From Pelecanus crispus (lineage: Eukaryota; Chordata; Aves; Pelecaniformes; Pelecanidae): a stretch of DNA of 64,000 bases. The stretch is from contig NC_134644.1 in assembly GCF_030463565.1 (NCBI RefSeq), positions 151,615,967-151,679,966 on the forward strand, in the 5' to 3' direction. The translations under genes and the position numbers were made by a program. Under the pieces are notes generated by a model. It was given only the letters and a program-made list of their open reading frames with translations, was not told the DNA's origin and did no database searches. This document shows, piece by piece, positions 39,001-50,188 of this stretch (positions are counted from its first letter, which is position 1; each line of letters opens with the position of its first letter).

Positions 39001-42000
39001 GTGCAAGTCTTTGGAAACATGCACTTTGATTTGGATAGGCAGAAATGCAAAGGCAAACAATGGGGCTTTGATAGTCACAAGGATCTGGCTAACACGTGGA
39101 TATAGACTGGTTTCTACTAGGGTTTTTTTTTGTGCCAGGGATTTTTTTTCCATAAGAACAAGCCTGTTTCATCCAGCTGCACCTCCCAGCTCTGCTGCTG
39201 ACGTTTTCATGCTCTTTGCCTATGGTGCACGCTGCATGGGCATGAATAAGCAGGTATCAGTACGGTGTGCTGGCAGAATCCCAAGGGATCTGCAGTAAAC
39301 TGTGAGCACGGTGATCCAAAAATCATCTTCCGTATCGTGTTAGCAAAGTACAAAGCCTGAGGGCGCTGGTGCTAGCGTAGGTGAACAGGGAGAACTGGCG
39401 AGCTCTAACTCCTCCGTGTCTTTTCTGACAGCACTGCCCCGTGGGGCTCCCGCCAGGTTTTGTTCAGCAGTCCCTGTGCTCCCTGGTGCTGCGGCTGACT
39501 TGGCGTGGCAGCAGCACAGCCTCGCTGGAGTGAAAAGGGGGATAACAACAACCTCCACCTCCTGCAACGGTGCCACTGCAGCCAGGTTACTGATCTTCAA
39601 CTTACCGCTGGTTTAGCTGTTTTGCATAAAAGCAATCCCCCTCCCCATCTTCATAAGGCCTGGCCGGGCAGCTCAGACTTGACTTAGCTCAATTTCTCCA
39701 CAGGGGCACAGCCAGGATGTTGCCAGATTATAATCCAAAAACTTCCCCAAATCCAGGTGGAAGTCTTGGCAAAAATCACCACAGAAACTAAGGAGAACAG
39801 CTGCTTAGGAGAAGTATCCGCAGCTACCCCTGGGCTATGGGAGTTGCAGAGCTGAAAAACAGGGCTGGCCTCCCCAGGGCTCTTCATTCTCACTTTCTGA
39901 GTAATCCTGTCGATTTTCAGAGTGAAAACAATCCTGTATTCTGCTCCAGAAGGACCAACCCCAGTAAGGCACGGGTGTCCCAACACAGACTACTCCACTG
40001 GAAGCTCTGTTGCTAATTAGCTAATTAGCTTTGGCTTTCTTTTTTTTCTGTATAATTCTACGTGTTTGCCTCACCTTCACTTCTTCGTGCTAGATGAAAC
40101 CTTTCTCTTCTGCATTTTGTTATCTTGGAAAGGGGTTTACCTCCACGCTGTACCCGATGTCCAGTTACCCGTACCTGTCGCCCATCTCAGCACTTCGGTT
40201 TTCCTGCCTATCCCCTTTCCACCTTTGCTCTTATCGCAGGGCTTCCATGAAAGCCAGCGTTTTTTATAGCCAGGATTTACCCACTAGTTCCCGTTGCCGA
40301 GGAGCAATCAGGGGCCCTGACATGCATCGGTTGGTTTATCAGAAAGCAGGGTTGTATGGTGAGAAACCGCAGGAGGCAGGAATACGCAACCGGTTGTGCA
40401 ACTCCCTTTCCCTGAAGGAAGGAGTTTGCCGTTACCCGAAACAGAGCAAGTCAGGGCAGCTAGACACCCTCCACTCCCTCCACACTGCTATCCCCTGGCT
40501 GTGCCACAGGGGAAGAAAACATGGGGGAAGGAGATTTCCTGGAGATACTGAGCCCTGGCTAAGGCAACAGGCTGCCGGCACGTAGTGCAGGCAGGGCACA
40601 GTCTTGGGCCATCTCCGAACACCTCTGGGCAACCTGCAGGAAGTAGTTGATGCCAGCCAAAGGGCCATGGGGAGAGCTGAACCCAAGTGCCCGGGTGGGT
40701 GAACCCCCTCACTCAGCTCACTGCCAGCGCTGCTGCTGGTGGTGGGGCTCTCTGCAGCCTCCCTTGCCTCCCCTCGCACTGCTCACACCACAGGCATCTG
40801 CACATCGCTTCTCTTCATCCTCCTTTTCCCCTTTGCAAGGTGGTCAGAAGAAAAGCCTTGCCCAAGAGTTTCCTGTTTTCTGAGTTATATTTTTTGTTGT
40901 GGTTTTTTTTTTTTTTTTTTAAATTTCATTATTGGATTGTCTCTCACTCAGCTTCCTTCTAGATCCCTGGCTGTTTGCTCAGGCTGCGTGGAGCCCCTTG
41001 GTCACTGCCCCACTCTGCTGACACAGAGGTTTGTGTCCAGGACGTGGTTGCAGAACAAGAACCACCAGCTCTCAGAGCCCAGCACAGCTTCCCGTGCCCC
41101 AGCCCTCCACCTGCAAGCAGCTACCGGGACAGTGTTTTTGAGCCACAGCCTGGTTTTTAAGTGTTTTCTATTGTCATTGTGGAGATTCTGTGTGATTTCT
41201 TTCTCAGTCACTGAGGAAATCAGCTTTGAAGACAAAATGGGAGCAGAGGGGTCCGAGCTTGGTCTTTTATTTGGTGCAGAATGTTCCACGGCCCGTCAAC
41301 AGGCTACAGCACGTGCTGCCTCCTTGTGCGAGCCACGAAATGGAGAGTGCCATGCATCTGAAGCCAAGGATGATTTCCATACTGAACACCAGTAGGTGTT
41401 GCAAGTAGCATGTCAGCGAGGGCATCTGTTGGAAATGAGCTGTGCCTATATTTTTGGCCCAGTTGCCCTTTCTTTTCTGAAGGGTCAAGCAACCAGCCAG
41501 CGCTGTGATGGCCAGACTCTGCTGCAAGTCGGGGGACACTGTTGGAGCCCTTCTGGGATGTGCGACTGCTCCGTATGCCCACGGCTGTAGTGGGCTGGAG
41601 GAGATGCGCTCAGTGCTTTTCACTTGATCAACAAGATCAGGTCCTTATGCCCTGTGCAGATGGCCTTCACATAGGCGGCGGGCAGGGAAGTTTGCCTTGG
41701 TTTTGGAGCCAGGAGTGAGTATCTTGGCAAAATACAGATCTTAGGCTAGAGGGAGAGAATTTGAAGCAATCAATCAAGTTAAATTAGCAAGTTCCTATCC
41801 ATCTGCTGAGCTTGGCCTGACCCTGAACAAAGTAATGTGTTTCAGATTACCAAAGCTCCCAAGTTACTGTCCACCAGCTGAACCATCGGTTGGGACTGAT
41901 CTGCCGTGCATGACCCCAGTGATGTGTGGTGGTCTGAAACCCAAAAGAAAGTGGAAGCCTGCTCCAACCACTCTGGAATACCTGGCTGGGTCTGGGGGTC

Positions 42001-44723
42001 CGTGTCTGTCCTGTACTGTGAGGGTCTTGCAATGAAGTGCTCCTATACATCCATGTCTGCAACATCTTTGAAAAAATATGTAAGCAACAGGATGGTGCAC
42101 AGGCTGTTTCCTTTGCTATAAACATAGTTGCACTCTTAATGAAGCATTCCCAATAGAAATGAATAAATGATACCCCCCCATTCCCAGCTTTGGTGTGAGA
42201 GCCAGCCCACAGAGGCTCTCTTGGCTCTGCTCCTGCCTTTCTTTAGTCCAGTATCGTAGTAATGGCACAAAGCCTTTCTCCCTGCTGTGAACAGGGATTG
42301 TCGAGCCAAGGCTGCGTTATACACCATCATCTCAAGTATCAGGACAACCAGTTAAAACCAATTACCTGCTCAATCTCCCAGCTCTTCCCCTTTGTGCCTT
42401 TCATCTAGTTGCACCGAGAAAATCTGCATTTCCTAATAGAAGAGCCTTGTTCTCAACTGCTGTTTCGACTAGGATCAAGTGTCAGTGGTACACCTGCGGG
42501 CTGCATCCCCTGCGAGCGCTCGGCTCAGGGCCTGGCCTGCCGGAGCATGGGGTCAGAGAGCTGACAGGGATTTTCCGTCTAGCTGCTATCCCTGCCCTCG
42601 TACGTCACTGTGAAAGGGAGCCAGAAGGAGGTGGCCAGAGGCAGCAGTGCCAAGATGCAACTCCCAGGCATTACCACTGCTGCTATTTATAATTTCTCCT
42701 GTCTGTGCCACGTTGATGAGATAATAGGATAGCTGTTTTGCTAGGCAAGCTGTATTTTTTGTTACCACCGATATCTCTTGCTTTGTCATCGTTTCTCTGT
42801 TTCAATAGGAAGCCCCGTTTTTTTCATGAAATGCCTCACTAATTCCTATAAATAAGAAGGGTGAGGCACATAGTAGAGCAGCTTAAAATGTTTGCAGTGA
42901 AAACAAGAAACATATGCATTATGTTACGCATTATATATTTTATGCTACAGACTGGAAGTGTACAGGCTGGGAACTGCCTGCTTGGACCATGACTCACAAC
43001 TTCATCACTCTGATGAACCATATCCAGTGATGACAGTATTTGCCACTTGATGGATCCTCCTTCATGGGTTGCTGGTGGCCTGATCCGGAGCATGCTGGCC
43101 CCTTCCGCTGACTTCTGCAGGAATCTTCGTGTGCTTTATATGGGGCACATTGTCACTTTGCTGGCCCAAGGCTGGAGTGCTCAGTGGACTGTACGACAGA
43201 CCCGGCCCGGTAGAGCTGTCTGGTCATTAGTTTCTCTGGCAGCAACAAGGATCGAAGCATTTCTCTAAAATCCAGTAACAATCCAAAAGGGAATGAGAGC
43301 CTATCTGCAGGAGCCTGCCTGGAGAGCTGAATGGAGAATTATAGCCCTATGACACCATTTACAGAAGGTTGGCTCAAGAGCTTTATAGGTAATTAACACT
43401 CCCTGCAGTTTCACGGGCTTTGCCACAGCAATATGTTCTTGCAGGTGGTGTATGTTCTAACCAGTGCTTCAGATTCAAAATATTAAGAATAGAAATGCAA
43501 ACAGGGAGCCAACGGATATCCAAAAGAGGACCATCCACTGAGGACAAGGAGAGAGGGCAGCCCTTCTGAAAAAATGAGGTCACTGGAAACATGCATACAT
43601 TCATGCAAGTTCTGTTGCTGAGCCTGAAGCTGTTCCAGTCCAGCGCTCTGCCCAAAAACACTGCCTTCTCTTTTGAAAAGCAGAACTATAAATTACAGGT
43701 GGGCTTGAATCAGAAGCCAGAATCCCAAAAATGCGTATGTTTCTGGAATCATCCGATTCATGTCCAAAATTAGCTGTTGGTCTCTGCTTCACTACATCTC
43801 AGGACTGAACGTGTGACAATGGGCTCAGCTTCCCCTGGAGTTCAAGCTTTGTGGATCTGGAGACCTCTCATTTCACCTGTACAACTGCTACTGGAGCCTG
43901 AATCTAACCCACGTTTATTTGACAGGCTGAATTCAAGCTGCCAGTTACAAGCCTACATCCCGAGAGGTCCTTTCTCCTGGAAGCTGCAGAATCTTCCCTG
44001 CAGACCTGGGCAGCTCATCACCCCAAAACAACGTGGAGTGGAAAGTCACATTTGGGGTATGTGACTTAAAAGGGAGTTTAAGAAATTTGTCTCTCCCAAC
44101 TTCTTGTCCCATGATGTCTTGTACCATGTTGGTGACCACAGCAATCCAGAATGGCTTATTTTATATGAAAAAGCTGATTGTTCCTTCCTTGATCTCTCCT
44201 TCATGCTCCACTCTTTAGACAGTTAATTGCCATCTCTGTTCTGTGAGCAATGAATTGATGGCACACAGATGTCAGATCACAGCTTTTACTGCTTTCTCTG
44301 GCTTCCTCCCTGCTGCTTCACACCCTTCAGAGGTTTTAAAAAGAAGGTAACAGCAGAACAGGGAAGGTTGTCCAGAACTGCTGATCTCCTTTTGCTGACC
44401 CCCAAATGGTCATGTCCTGCAACTCTCATGGAGCAAGGGAGGATGCCACCATACCTTTTAACTCACTTTTTTTTTCCTGGCAGCGTTGCCCCTCTGCCCA
44501 GGGGAGCTGAGGTCTCTTGGGGTCCTGCCATCCCTTTTCTTGTGGCACAGAGTAGGGGGGTGCTCTTCCTTATGTGTTAAAATGTGCAAAATGATGGTGC
44601 TTGAGGACAGCCTCACCTCTAAACCACATGGTGCCCTGGAGGGGTGTACAAGATTGCTCCCAGTTGGATGGGAATAACTGAATTAAAAAGCCTCATCCTG
44701 CTGCCACCAGCGCAGTGGTTCAT
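36031..44723. other. Intergenic, no gene recognised
   Basis: Mixed-composition DNA with a T run at about 40902-40920 and no recognisable exon, RNA gene or element. Open frames of up to 218 codons (40739-41395 plus) have no domain, conserved pattern or splice context. Confidence 0.5.
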
Positions 44724-44793
44724 CCCCCAGGCATGGTCCCCAGGCATGTCCCCGAGGCATGTCCTCGAGGCACGTCCCCCAGGCATGTCCCCT
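44724..44793. repeat. 12-13 bp minisatellite
   Basis: About five imperfect tandem units of the form TCCCCAGGCATG, with variants CCGAGGCATG and CTCGAGGCACG. The array falls inside a GC-rich stretch with no gene. Confidence 0.8.
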
Positions 44794-46654
44794 CTCTCCG
44801 CCGGCTACCAGTGGCACACAGGGTGGCCGTGCCCGAGAGCCGGAGCTGTGCTGGGTGCCGGCAGAGGAGAGGCTGGCATTGCTGCTGCCGCGGCAGGCGA
44901 GGGGAGCGCAGCGGCAGGGTTTCTGGCTGGCTGGAGCTGCCTTTCAAGGGCCGCCAGCTGCGTGTCCCCTGTACCGCACAGCCAGGGACGAGAGGGGACG
45001 AGGCGTGCGGGAGCAAAGGCAGCCTGTCCTCCGGGTGCCGCACGCTGGGTGCTGGCAGGAGCATCACGTTCATGCCCGTAATCCCGCTGCCAGCTTGTGG
45101 CCAGTGACTAAATAACCTCAAGTCAATTTTTAACTTTCCCAGCACATGAGCTCCTTTTTCAGCAAGATGACGTGGTCCCCCTGGGAGGCTCAGGCACTGA
45201 CAAAGCAGCTATCTTGCTGGATTTCCCCTCCTGCCGCTGACGAAAACCACCGCTTCCTTCCCCGGCAGTGGGTGGGTGCCTCTGGCCCCCTCCCTGTCCC
45301 GTTCCCTGGTGCAGCTGGGCACTCGCCATCCCCCCAGTGCCCCTCCAGCCTCTGGTAGAAATAGCAGGTCCCCATACCATTTTTGTGGTCCCGATCCCTT
45401 GCACCCCAGGAGAAGGATGATGGAAAAAGCTGTCCCAGACGACATGTACTAAATGCACCAAGAGGCCTTGGTGTGGCACGAGGTCAGGGAAGAGCATTTC
45501 AAGGCTCTTGACAGCACACAGCCACCACACCTGAGCGGAGCTTGGGCACTCTCACTGTTGGTCCTGCTCCAGACAGAGGTGTCAGAGTAATTGGTAGGCA
45601 TGTGGCTGCCCTCTGTCTCACTTAACTGATGATTTCTTGTTATCCTGGGGAGCATGCCCAGCTGCTTTCAAAAGGATGCTAATGACTTTCTGAAAGCAAA
45701 TACGTGACATGTGCTCCATCGAGACAGAGTGGTGCTGCCTCTCTTCTTCTGAGTGGTGGGGGTGAGCCCAGATCAATCAATTAGCACTGATTAACCAGGA
45801 GGAAGAGGAAAGTTGGCTCAGGTAACATAGCCCTGCTCTTAAGTCCTGGAGCAGCGTGCTTCAGGTCACAGCACTCCTCAATCGCAGCCTTAGATGCATG
45901 GGGTAAATCTGTTCCTGGCTGCTTTTAAGTAGGGAATAAGCATGAGAGCATCAGGGCTGGGCAGGGGGGTGCCCTGGGGGAGGAAGGGATGGGGAGCAGG
46001 GGCAGGGGGACAAGGTTGGGCAGTGGCACAGGGGAGGCGAGGCACTGTCACCCCACAGGGAACTGGCTCGCAGGGCTGCCTTTGGAAAGTACCTTATCTC
46101 AGTGCTCCTTGGTTCTCAGACACCTGCACTTTATCACTTTAATTCCTCTTTTCCTGGTTTTCAGCAATCTGACCTGCGCAGCTGCAAAGGCAGCGCTGCA
46201 GCAGCCCCAGGTTTTCTTGCTTGTTTTCAATGCAGCATCGCAAACAGACCCCGGAGGTGCCTGGCTGCAGTGCAGAACCACGGGGGCTGCTCCGACACGA
46301 GTGTTCAGCCCAGCTCCCAGAAATCAGAGTTGCCTCTGCGGGTCCGGCCCCATCTGTTGAGAGGCATCGGATCTGCTCTGTGATAGTCTAAGGGCTGGGG
46401 ATGCGGTTTTATTCAGGGAGCTCTGGTCTGTTTTGTCCAGTAAATCGATGGCATTGCTGGTGGGAAGCGCCAGCTGCATGTGTGAATGGGAGTCATGCGC
46501 GCTCCTGAAGAGACTCATGAAGGAAAATGGGCAAATCCACTGTCTGCCCAAACTGAGAGGCTTCCGAGAGCCCAATTTTCACCCTTTTTTCAGTTCCAGG
46601 GGTGGAGTTTTTAATGTAATATTTTGTCAGCAGACAAATACCTGTTGAGAACTG
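44794..46654. other. Intergenic, no gene recognised
   Basis: A GC-rich section (44.8-45.1 kb) and mixed DNA up to the CR1. Nothing codes convincingly. Confidence 0.5.
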
Positions 46655-47187
46655 GCATTACCAGGGTGTGCAGCGGTGCAGTTAGAACAGCAAAAGCTCA
46701 GCTCAAATTGAAATTGGCCAGAGATGTCAAAAACTACAAGAAAGGGTTCTTTAGGCACATAAACAACAAGCAGAAACAGAAGGAAAATATTGGCCCACTG
46801 GTAAACAGGAGACGTGAATTAGTCACCAACAACGCTGAAAAGGCAGAGGTTCTCAACACTTTCTTCACCTCTGTCTTTAACAGCGCTGTTGGGCCCCAGG
46901 CCTTGGGAACAAAAATCCAGATTGATGCATACACAGACTGTCAGTGAAGGAAGAGTTGGTATGTGAACTGTTACAGGAGCTTGACCCCGATAAATCAATG
47001 GGCCCCAACAATATCCACCTGAGGGTGTTAAGGGAGCTGGCTGACATCATTGTGCAGCCGCTCTCCATAATCTTTGAGAAGTTGTGGAGATCAGGAGATA
47101 TCCCAGAAGACTGGAAGAAGGCTAATGTCACCCCCATCTACAAGAAGAACTTAAAGGAAGATCCAGGAAATTACAGGCCCATCAGTC
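46655..47187 (+). mobile_element. CR1 LINE, first segment (ORF2, linker to RT start)
   Basis: The translation shows the CR1 ORF2 region between endonuclease and reverse transcriptase (KLKLARDVKNYKKGFFRHI, then AEKAEVLNTFFTSVF) and the RT entry block (ELDPDKSMGPNNIHLRVLRE, SGDIPEDWKKANVTPIYKK). A frameshift occurs near 46945. The element is 5'-truncated around 46655. It is interrupted at 47187 by a solo LTR and continues at 48288; 47183-47187 (CAGTC) is one copy of the target duplication. Confidence 0.93.
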
Positions 47188-48282
47188 TGTATTGGGTTTG
47201 CGTGGCAAGGTTTTGGTAGCAGGGGGGCTACAGGGGTGGCTTCTGTGAGAAGCTGCTAGAAGCTTCCCCTATGTCTGACAGAGCCAATGCCAGCCAGCTC
47301 CAAGATGGACCCGCCGCTGGCCAAGGCCGAGCCCATCAGCAACAGTGGCAGCGCCTCTGGGATAACATATTTAAGAAGCAGGGGGGAGGGAGAAAACAAT
47401 GGGGCACAAGCTACAGCTGGAGTGAGAACATGTGAGAGGAACGGCTCTGCAGACCCCAAGGTCAGTGCAGAAGGAGGGGCAGGAGGTGCTCCAGGCACCG
47501 GAGCAGAGATTCCCCTGCAGCCTGTGGTGCAGCCCATGGTGAGGCAGCTGTGCCCCTGCACCCATGGAGGCACACGGTGGAGCAGATATCCACCTGCAGC
47601 CCGGGGAGGACCCCACGCCGGAGCAGGTGGATGTGCCCGAGGGAGGCTGTGATCCTGTGGGAAGCCCGTGCTGGAGCAGGCTCCTGGCAGGACCTGTGGG
47701 CCCATGGAGAGAGGAGTCCAGGCTGGAGCAGGTTTGCTGGCAGGACTTGTGACCCTGTGGGGGACCCATGCTGGAGCAGTCTGCTCCTGAAGGACTGCAT
47801 CCCATGGAAGGGACCCACGCTGGAGCAGTTCGTGAAGAACTGCAGCCTGTGGGAAGGACTCAGGTTGGAGAAGTTCATGGAGGACTGTCTCCCATGGGAG
47901 GGACCCCACGCTGGAGCAGGGGAAGAGTGTGAGGAATCCTCCCCTGAGGAGGAAGGAGCGGCAGAGACAACGTGTGATGGACTGACCACAACCCCCATTC
48001 CCCACCCCACTGGGAAAAAGGGAGGTATGGGGGGATGGTGTTTTAAGATTTGGGGGTTTATTCCTCATTACCCTACTCAGTTTTGGTTGGTAATAAATTA
48101 AACTGATTTTCCCCAAGTCGAGTCTGTTTTACCCGTGACAGTAATTGCTGAGTGATCTCCCTGTCCTTATCTTGACCCGTGAACTTTTTTGTTATATTTT
48201 CTCTCCCCTGTCCAGTTGAGAAGGGGAGTGATGGAGGGGCTTTGGTGGGCACTTGGCATCCGGCCAGGGTCAACCCACCACA
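47188..48282 (+). mobile_element. Solo LTR, about 1.1 kb, inserted in CR1
   Basis: The element begins TGTATTGGG and ends CCACCACA, with a perfect 5-bp duplication CAGTC on each side (47183-47187 and 48283-48287). A polyadenylation-like AATAAATTAAA lies near 48091. No gag, pol or env sequence is present, so this is a solo LTR of an endogenous retrovirus. The orientation is given by TG...CA with the poly(A)-like signal near the right. The middle (about 47615-47925) is an imperfect tandem array in which CTGGAGCAG recurs every 46-53 bp. Confidence 0.85.
47615..47925 (+). repeat. Imperfect ~50-bp tandem array within the LTR
   Basis: The phrase CTGGAGCAG or a close variant starts at about 47618, 47671, 47723, 47771, 47819, 47865 and 47911, spacing 46-53 bp. 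Shared words such as CCCATGG(A/G)(A/G)GGGACC lie between. It supports long open frames on both strands (183 codons plus, 286 codons minus) that I regard as repeat artefacts. Confidence 0.75.
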
Positions 48283-48287
48283 CAGTC

Positions 48288-48588
48288 TTACTTCAGTCCC
48301 TGGGAAAGTTATGGAATGAATCCTCCTGAGTGCTATCACAAGTCAAATGAAGCCCGTGATTGGGAAAAGCCATCACAGATTCACCAAGGGCAAATCGTGT
48401 TTGACAAACCTGATTGCCTTCTACGACAAAGTAACCTGCTCGGTTGGTGTGGGGAGAGCAGTGGACATTGCCTACCTGGATTTCTCCTACCTGGATTTCT
48501 CCAAGACTTTCGATACGGTTTCCCACAGCCTCCTCCTAGAGAAACTGATGCTTTACGGTCTAGACAAGTGGTCTGTGCCATGGGTGGG
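48288..48588 (+). mobile_element. CR1 LINE, second segment (RT domain)
   Basis: The CR1 RT continues with the block of SCLTNLIAFYDKVT and YLDFSKTFDTVSHSLLLEKL, including the YLDFSKAFD-type motif with its first catalytic aspartate. A short duplication repeats YLDFS. An in-frame stop lies near the start. The segment is cut at 48588 by a second solo LTR; 48584-48588 (GTGGG) is the left target copy. Confidence 0.92.
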
Positions 48589-49148
48589 TGTCCTGGTTTC
48601 AGCTGGAATAGAGTTAATTTTCTTCCTAGTAGCAGGCACAGTGCTGTGTTTTGGATTTAGTAGGAGAAGAATGTTGATAACACACTGATGTTTTAGTTGC
48701 TGCTAAATACTGCTTATGCTAGTCAAGGACTTTTCAGCTTCCCATGCTCTGCCAGGTGCACAAGAAACTGGGATGGGGCACAGCCAGGACAGCTGACCCA
48801 AACTGACCAAAGGGCTATTCCATACCATATGACGTCATGCTCAGTATATAAAGTGGGGGGGGTTGGCCGGGGAGCAGCGATCGCTGCTCGGGAACTGTCT
48901 GGGTATCGGTTGGTGGGTGGTGAGCAATTGCATTGTGCATCACTTGCTTTGTATATTATTATTACTATTATTGTTGTTATTATTACTACTACTATTTTAC
49001 TTTATTTCAATTATTAAACTGTTCTTATCTCAACCCAGGGGTGTTTCTCACTTTTACTCCTCCGATTCTCTCCCCGATCCCATTGGGGTAGGGGAGTGAG
49101 CGAGCAGCTGCGTGGTGCTGAGTTGCTGGCTGGGGCTAAACCACGACA
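48589..49148 (+). mobile_element. Solo LTR (family B), 560 bp, inserted in CR1
   Basis: It begins TGTCCTGGTTTCAGCTGG and ends AAACCACGACA, with the 5-bp duplication GTGGG on both sides (48584-48588, 49149-49153). A TATA-like CAGTATATAAAG lies at 48841-48852. An AT-rich trinucleotide tract (TTATTATTAC type) runs at about 48955-49005, followed by an ATTAAA-type signal. Near-identical to the copy at 55006. No internal retroviral genes remain. Confidence 0.9.
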
Positions 49149-50188
49149 GTGGGGAACTGGCTGGGAGGCCGCACCCAGAAGGTGGTGGTAAATAGCTCCT
49201 TTTCAAACTGGCAACCTGCTGCAAGTGGGGTCCCCCAGGGATCGATATTGGGCCCAGCGCTGTTTAATAGCTTCGTAAGTGATGGGGATGATGGGATCAA
49301 GCATACCCTGATGAAGTTTGCTGAGGATACCAAACTGAGTGGGGAAGTGGGCACTTCGGAAGGGAGAGCACACTGCAGGAAGACCTGGACAGGCTGGAAG
49401 AGTGGGCTAACAAAAACCTTATGAAGTTCAACAAAGACAAATGTAAGGTCTTGCACCTGGGAAAACACAATCCAGGAGTGCAGCACAGGCTGGGATCTAC
49501 CCGGCTGGGGAGCAGCTCTGTGGAAAGGGACCTGGGGGTCCTGGTGGAAAACAAGCTCAATATGAGCCAACAGTGTGCTGCTGCGGCAAAGAAAGCCTAC
49601 AGGGTGCTGGGTGGCACCAACAAGGGCATCGCCAGCAGAGATAAAGTCATTATCCCACTCTACTCGGCACTTGTCAGGGCACACCTGGCATACTGCGTTC
49701 CGTTTTGGTCCCCACTATGCACAAAAGATGTGGGCAGGCTGGAGAGGGTCCAGGGAAGGGCCACAAAGATGGTCAAAGGACTGGGAAGCCTGCCATGTGA
49801 GGAAAGGCTGAGAGAACTGGGTTTGTTCAGCCTTGAGAAAAGAAGGCTTAGGGGAGACCTTAGCACCATGTTCCGGTATTTAAAGGGTGGCTACAAAGAA
49901 GACGGTGACTCCTTTTAATAATGAGTCACATGGAAAAGACCAGGGGTAATGGATACAAGTTACTCCTGGGGAGATTCCGATTGGACATAAGAGGAAAATT
50001 TTTCACAATGAGAACAATCAGCCATTGGACTAATCTCCCCAGGGAAGTGGTGGATTCCCCAACATTGGACATTTTTAAGATTCAGCTGGACAGCGTGCTG
50101 GGCCATCTTGTCTAGACTGTGCTTTTGCCAAAAAAGTTTGGACCAGATGATCCTCGAGGTTCCTTCCAACCTGGTATTCTGTGATTCA
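49149..50188 (+). mobile_element. CR1 LINE, third segment (RT end, 3'UTR)
   Basis: This carries the GVPQGSILGPALFNS motif, the FAEDTKL catalytic motif, KCKVLHLGKHNPG, YSALVRAHLAYCVPFW and LGLFSLEKRRLRGDL. It ends in the CR1 3' terminus (CCTTCCAACCTGGTATTCTG). A frameshift lies near 49360 and stop codons at 49918-49923. The catalytic FADD is changed to FAED, so the element is inactive. With the LTRs removed about 1.87 kb of CR1 remains. Confidence 0.93.

Noticed and set aside
47256..48116. 286-codon minus-strand open frame
   Set aside because: It lies entirely within a solo LTR and follows the ~50-bp repeat array; no similarity to retroviral or host proteins is apparent.
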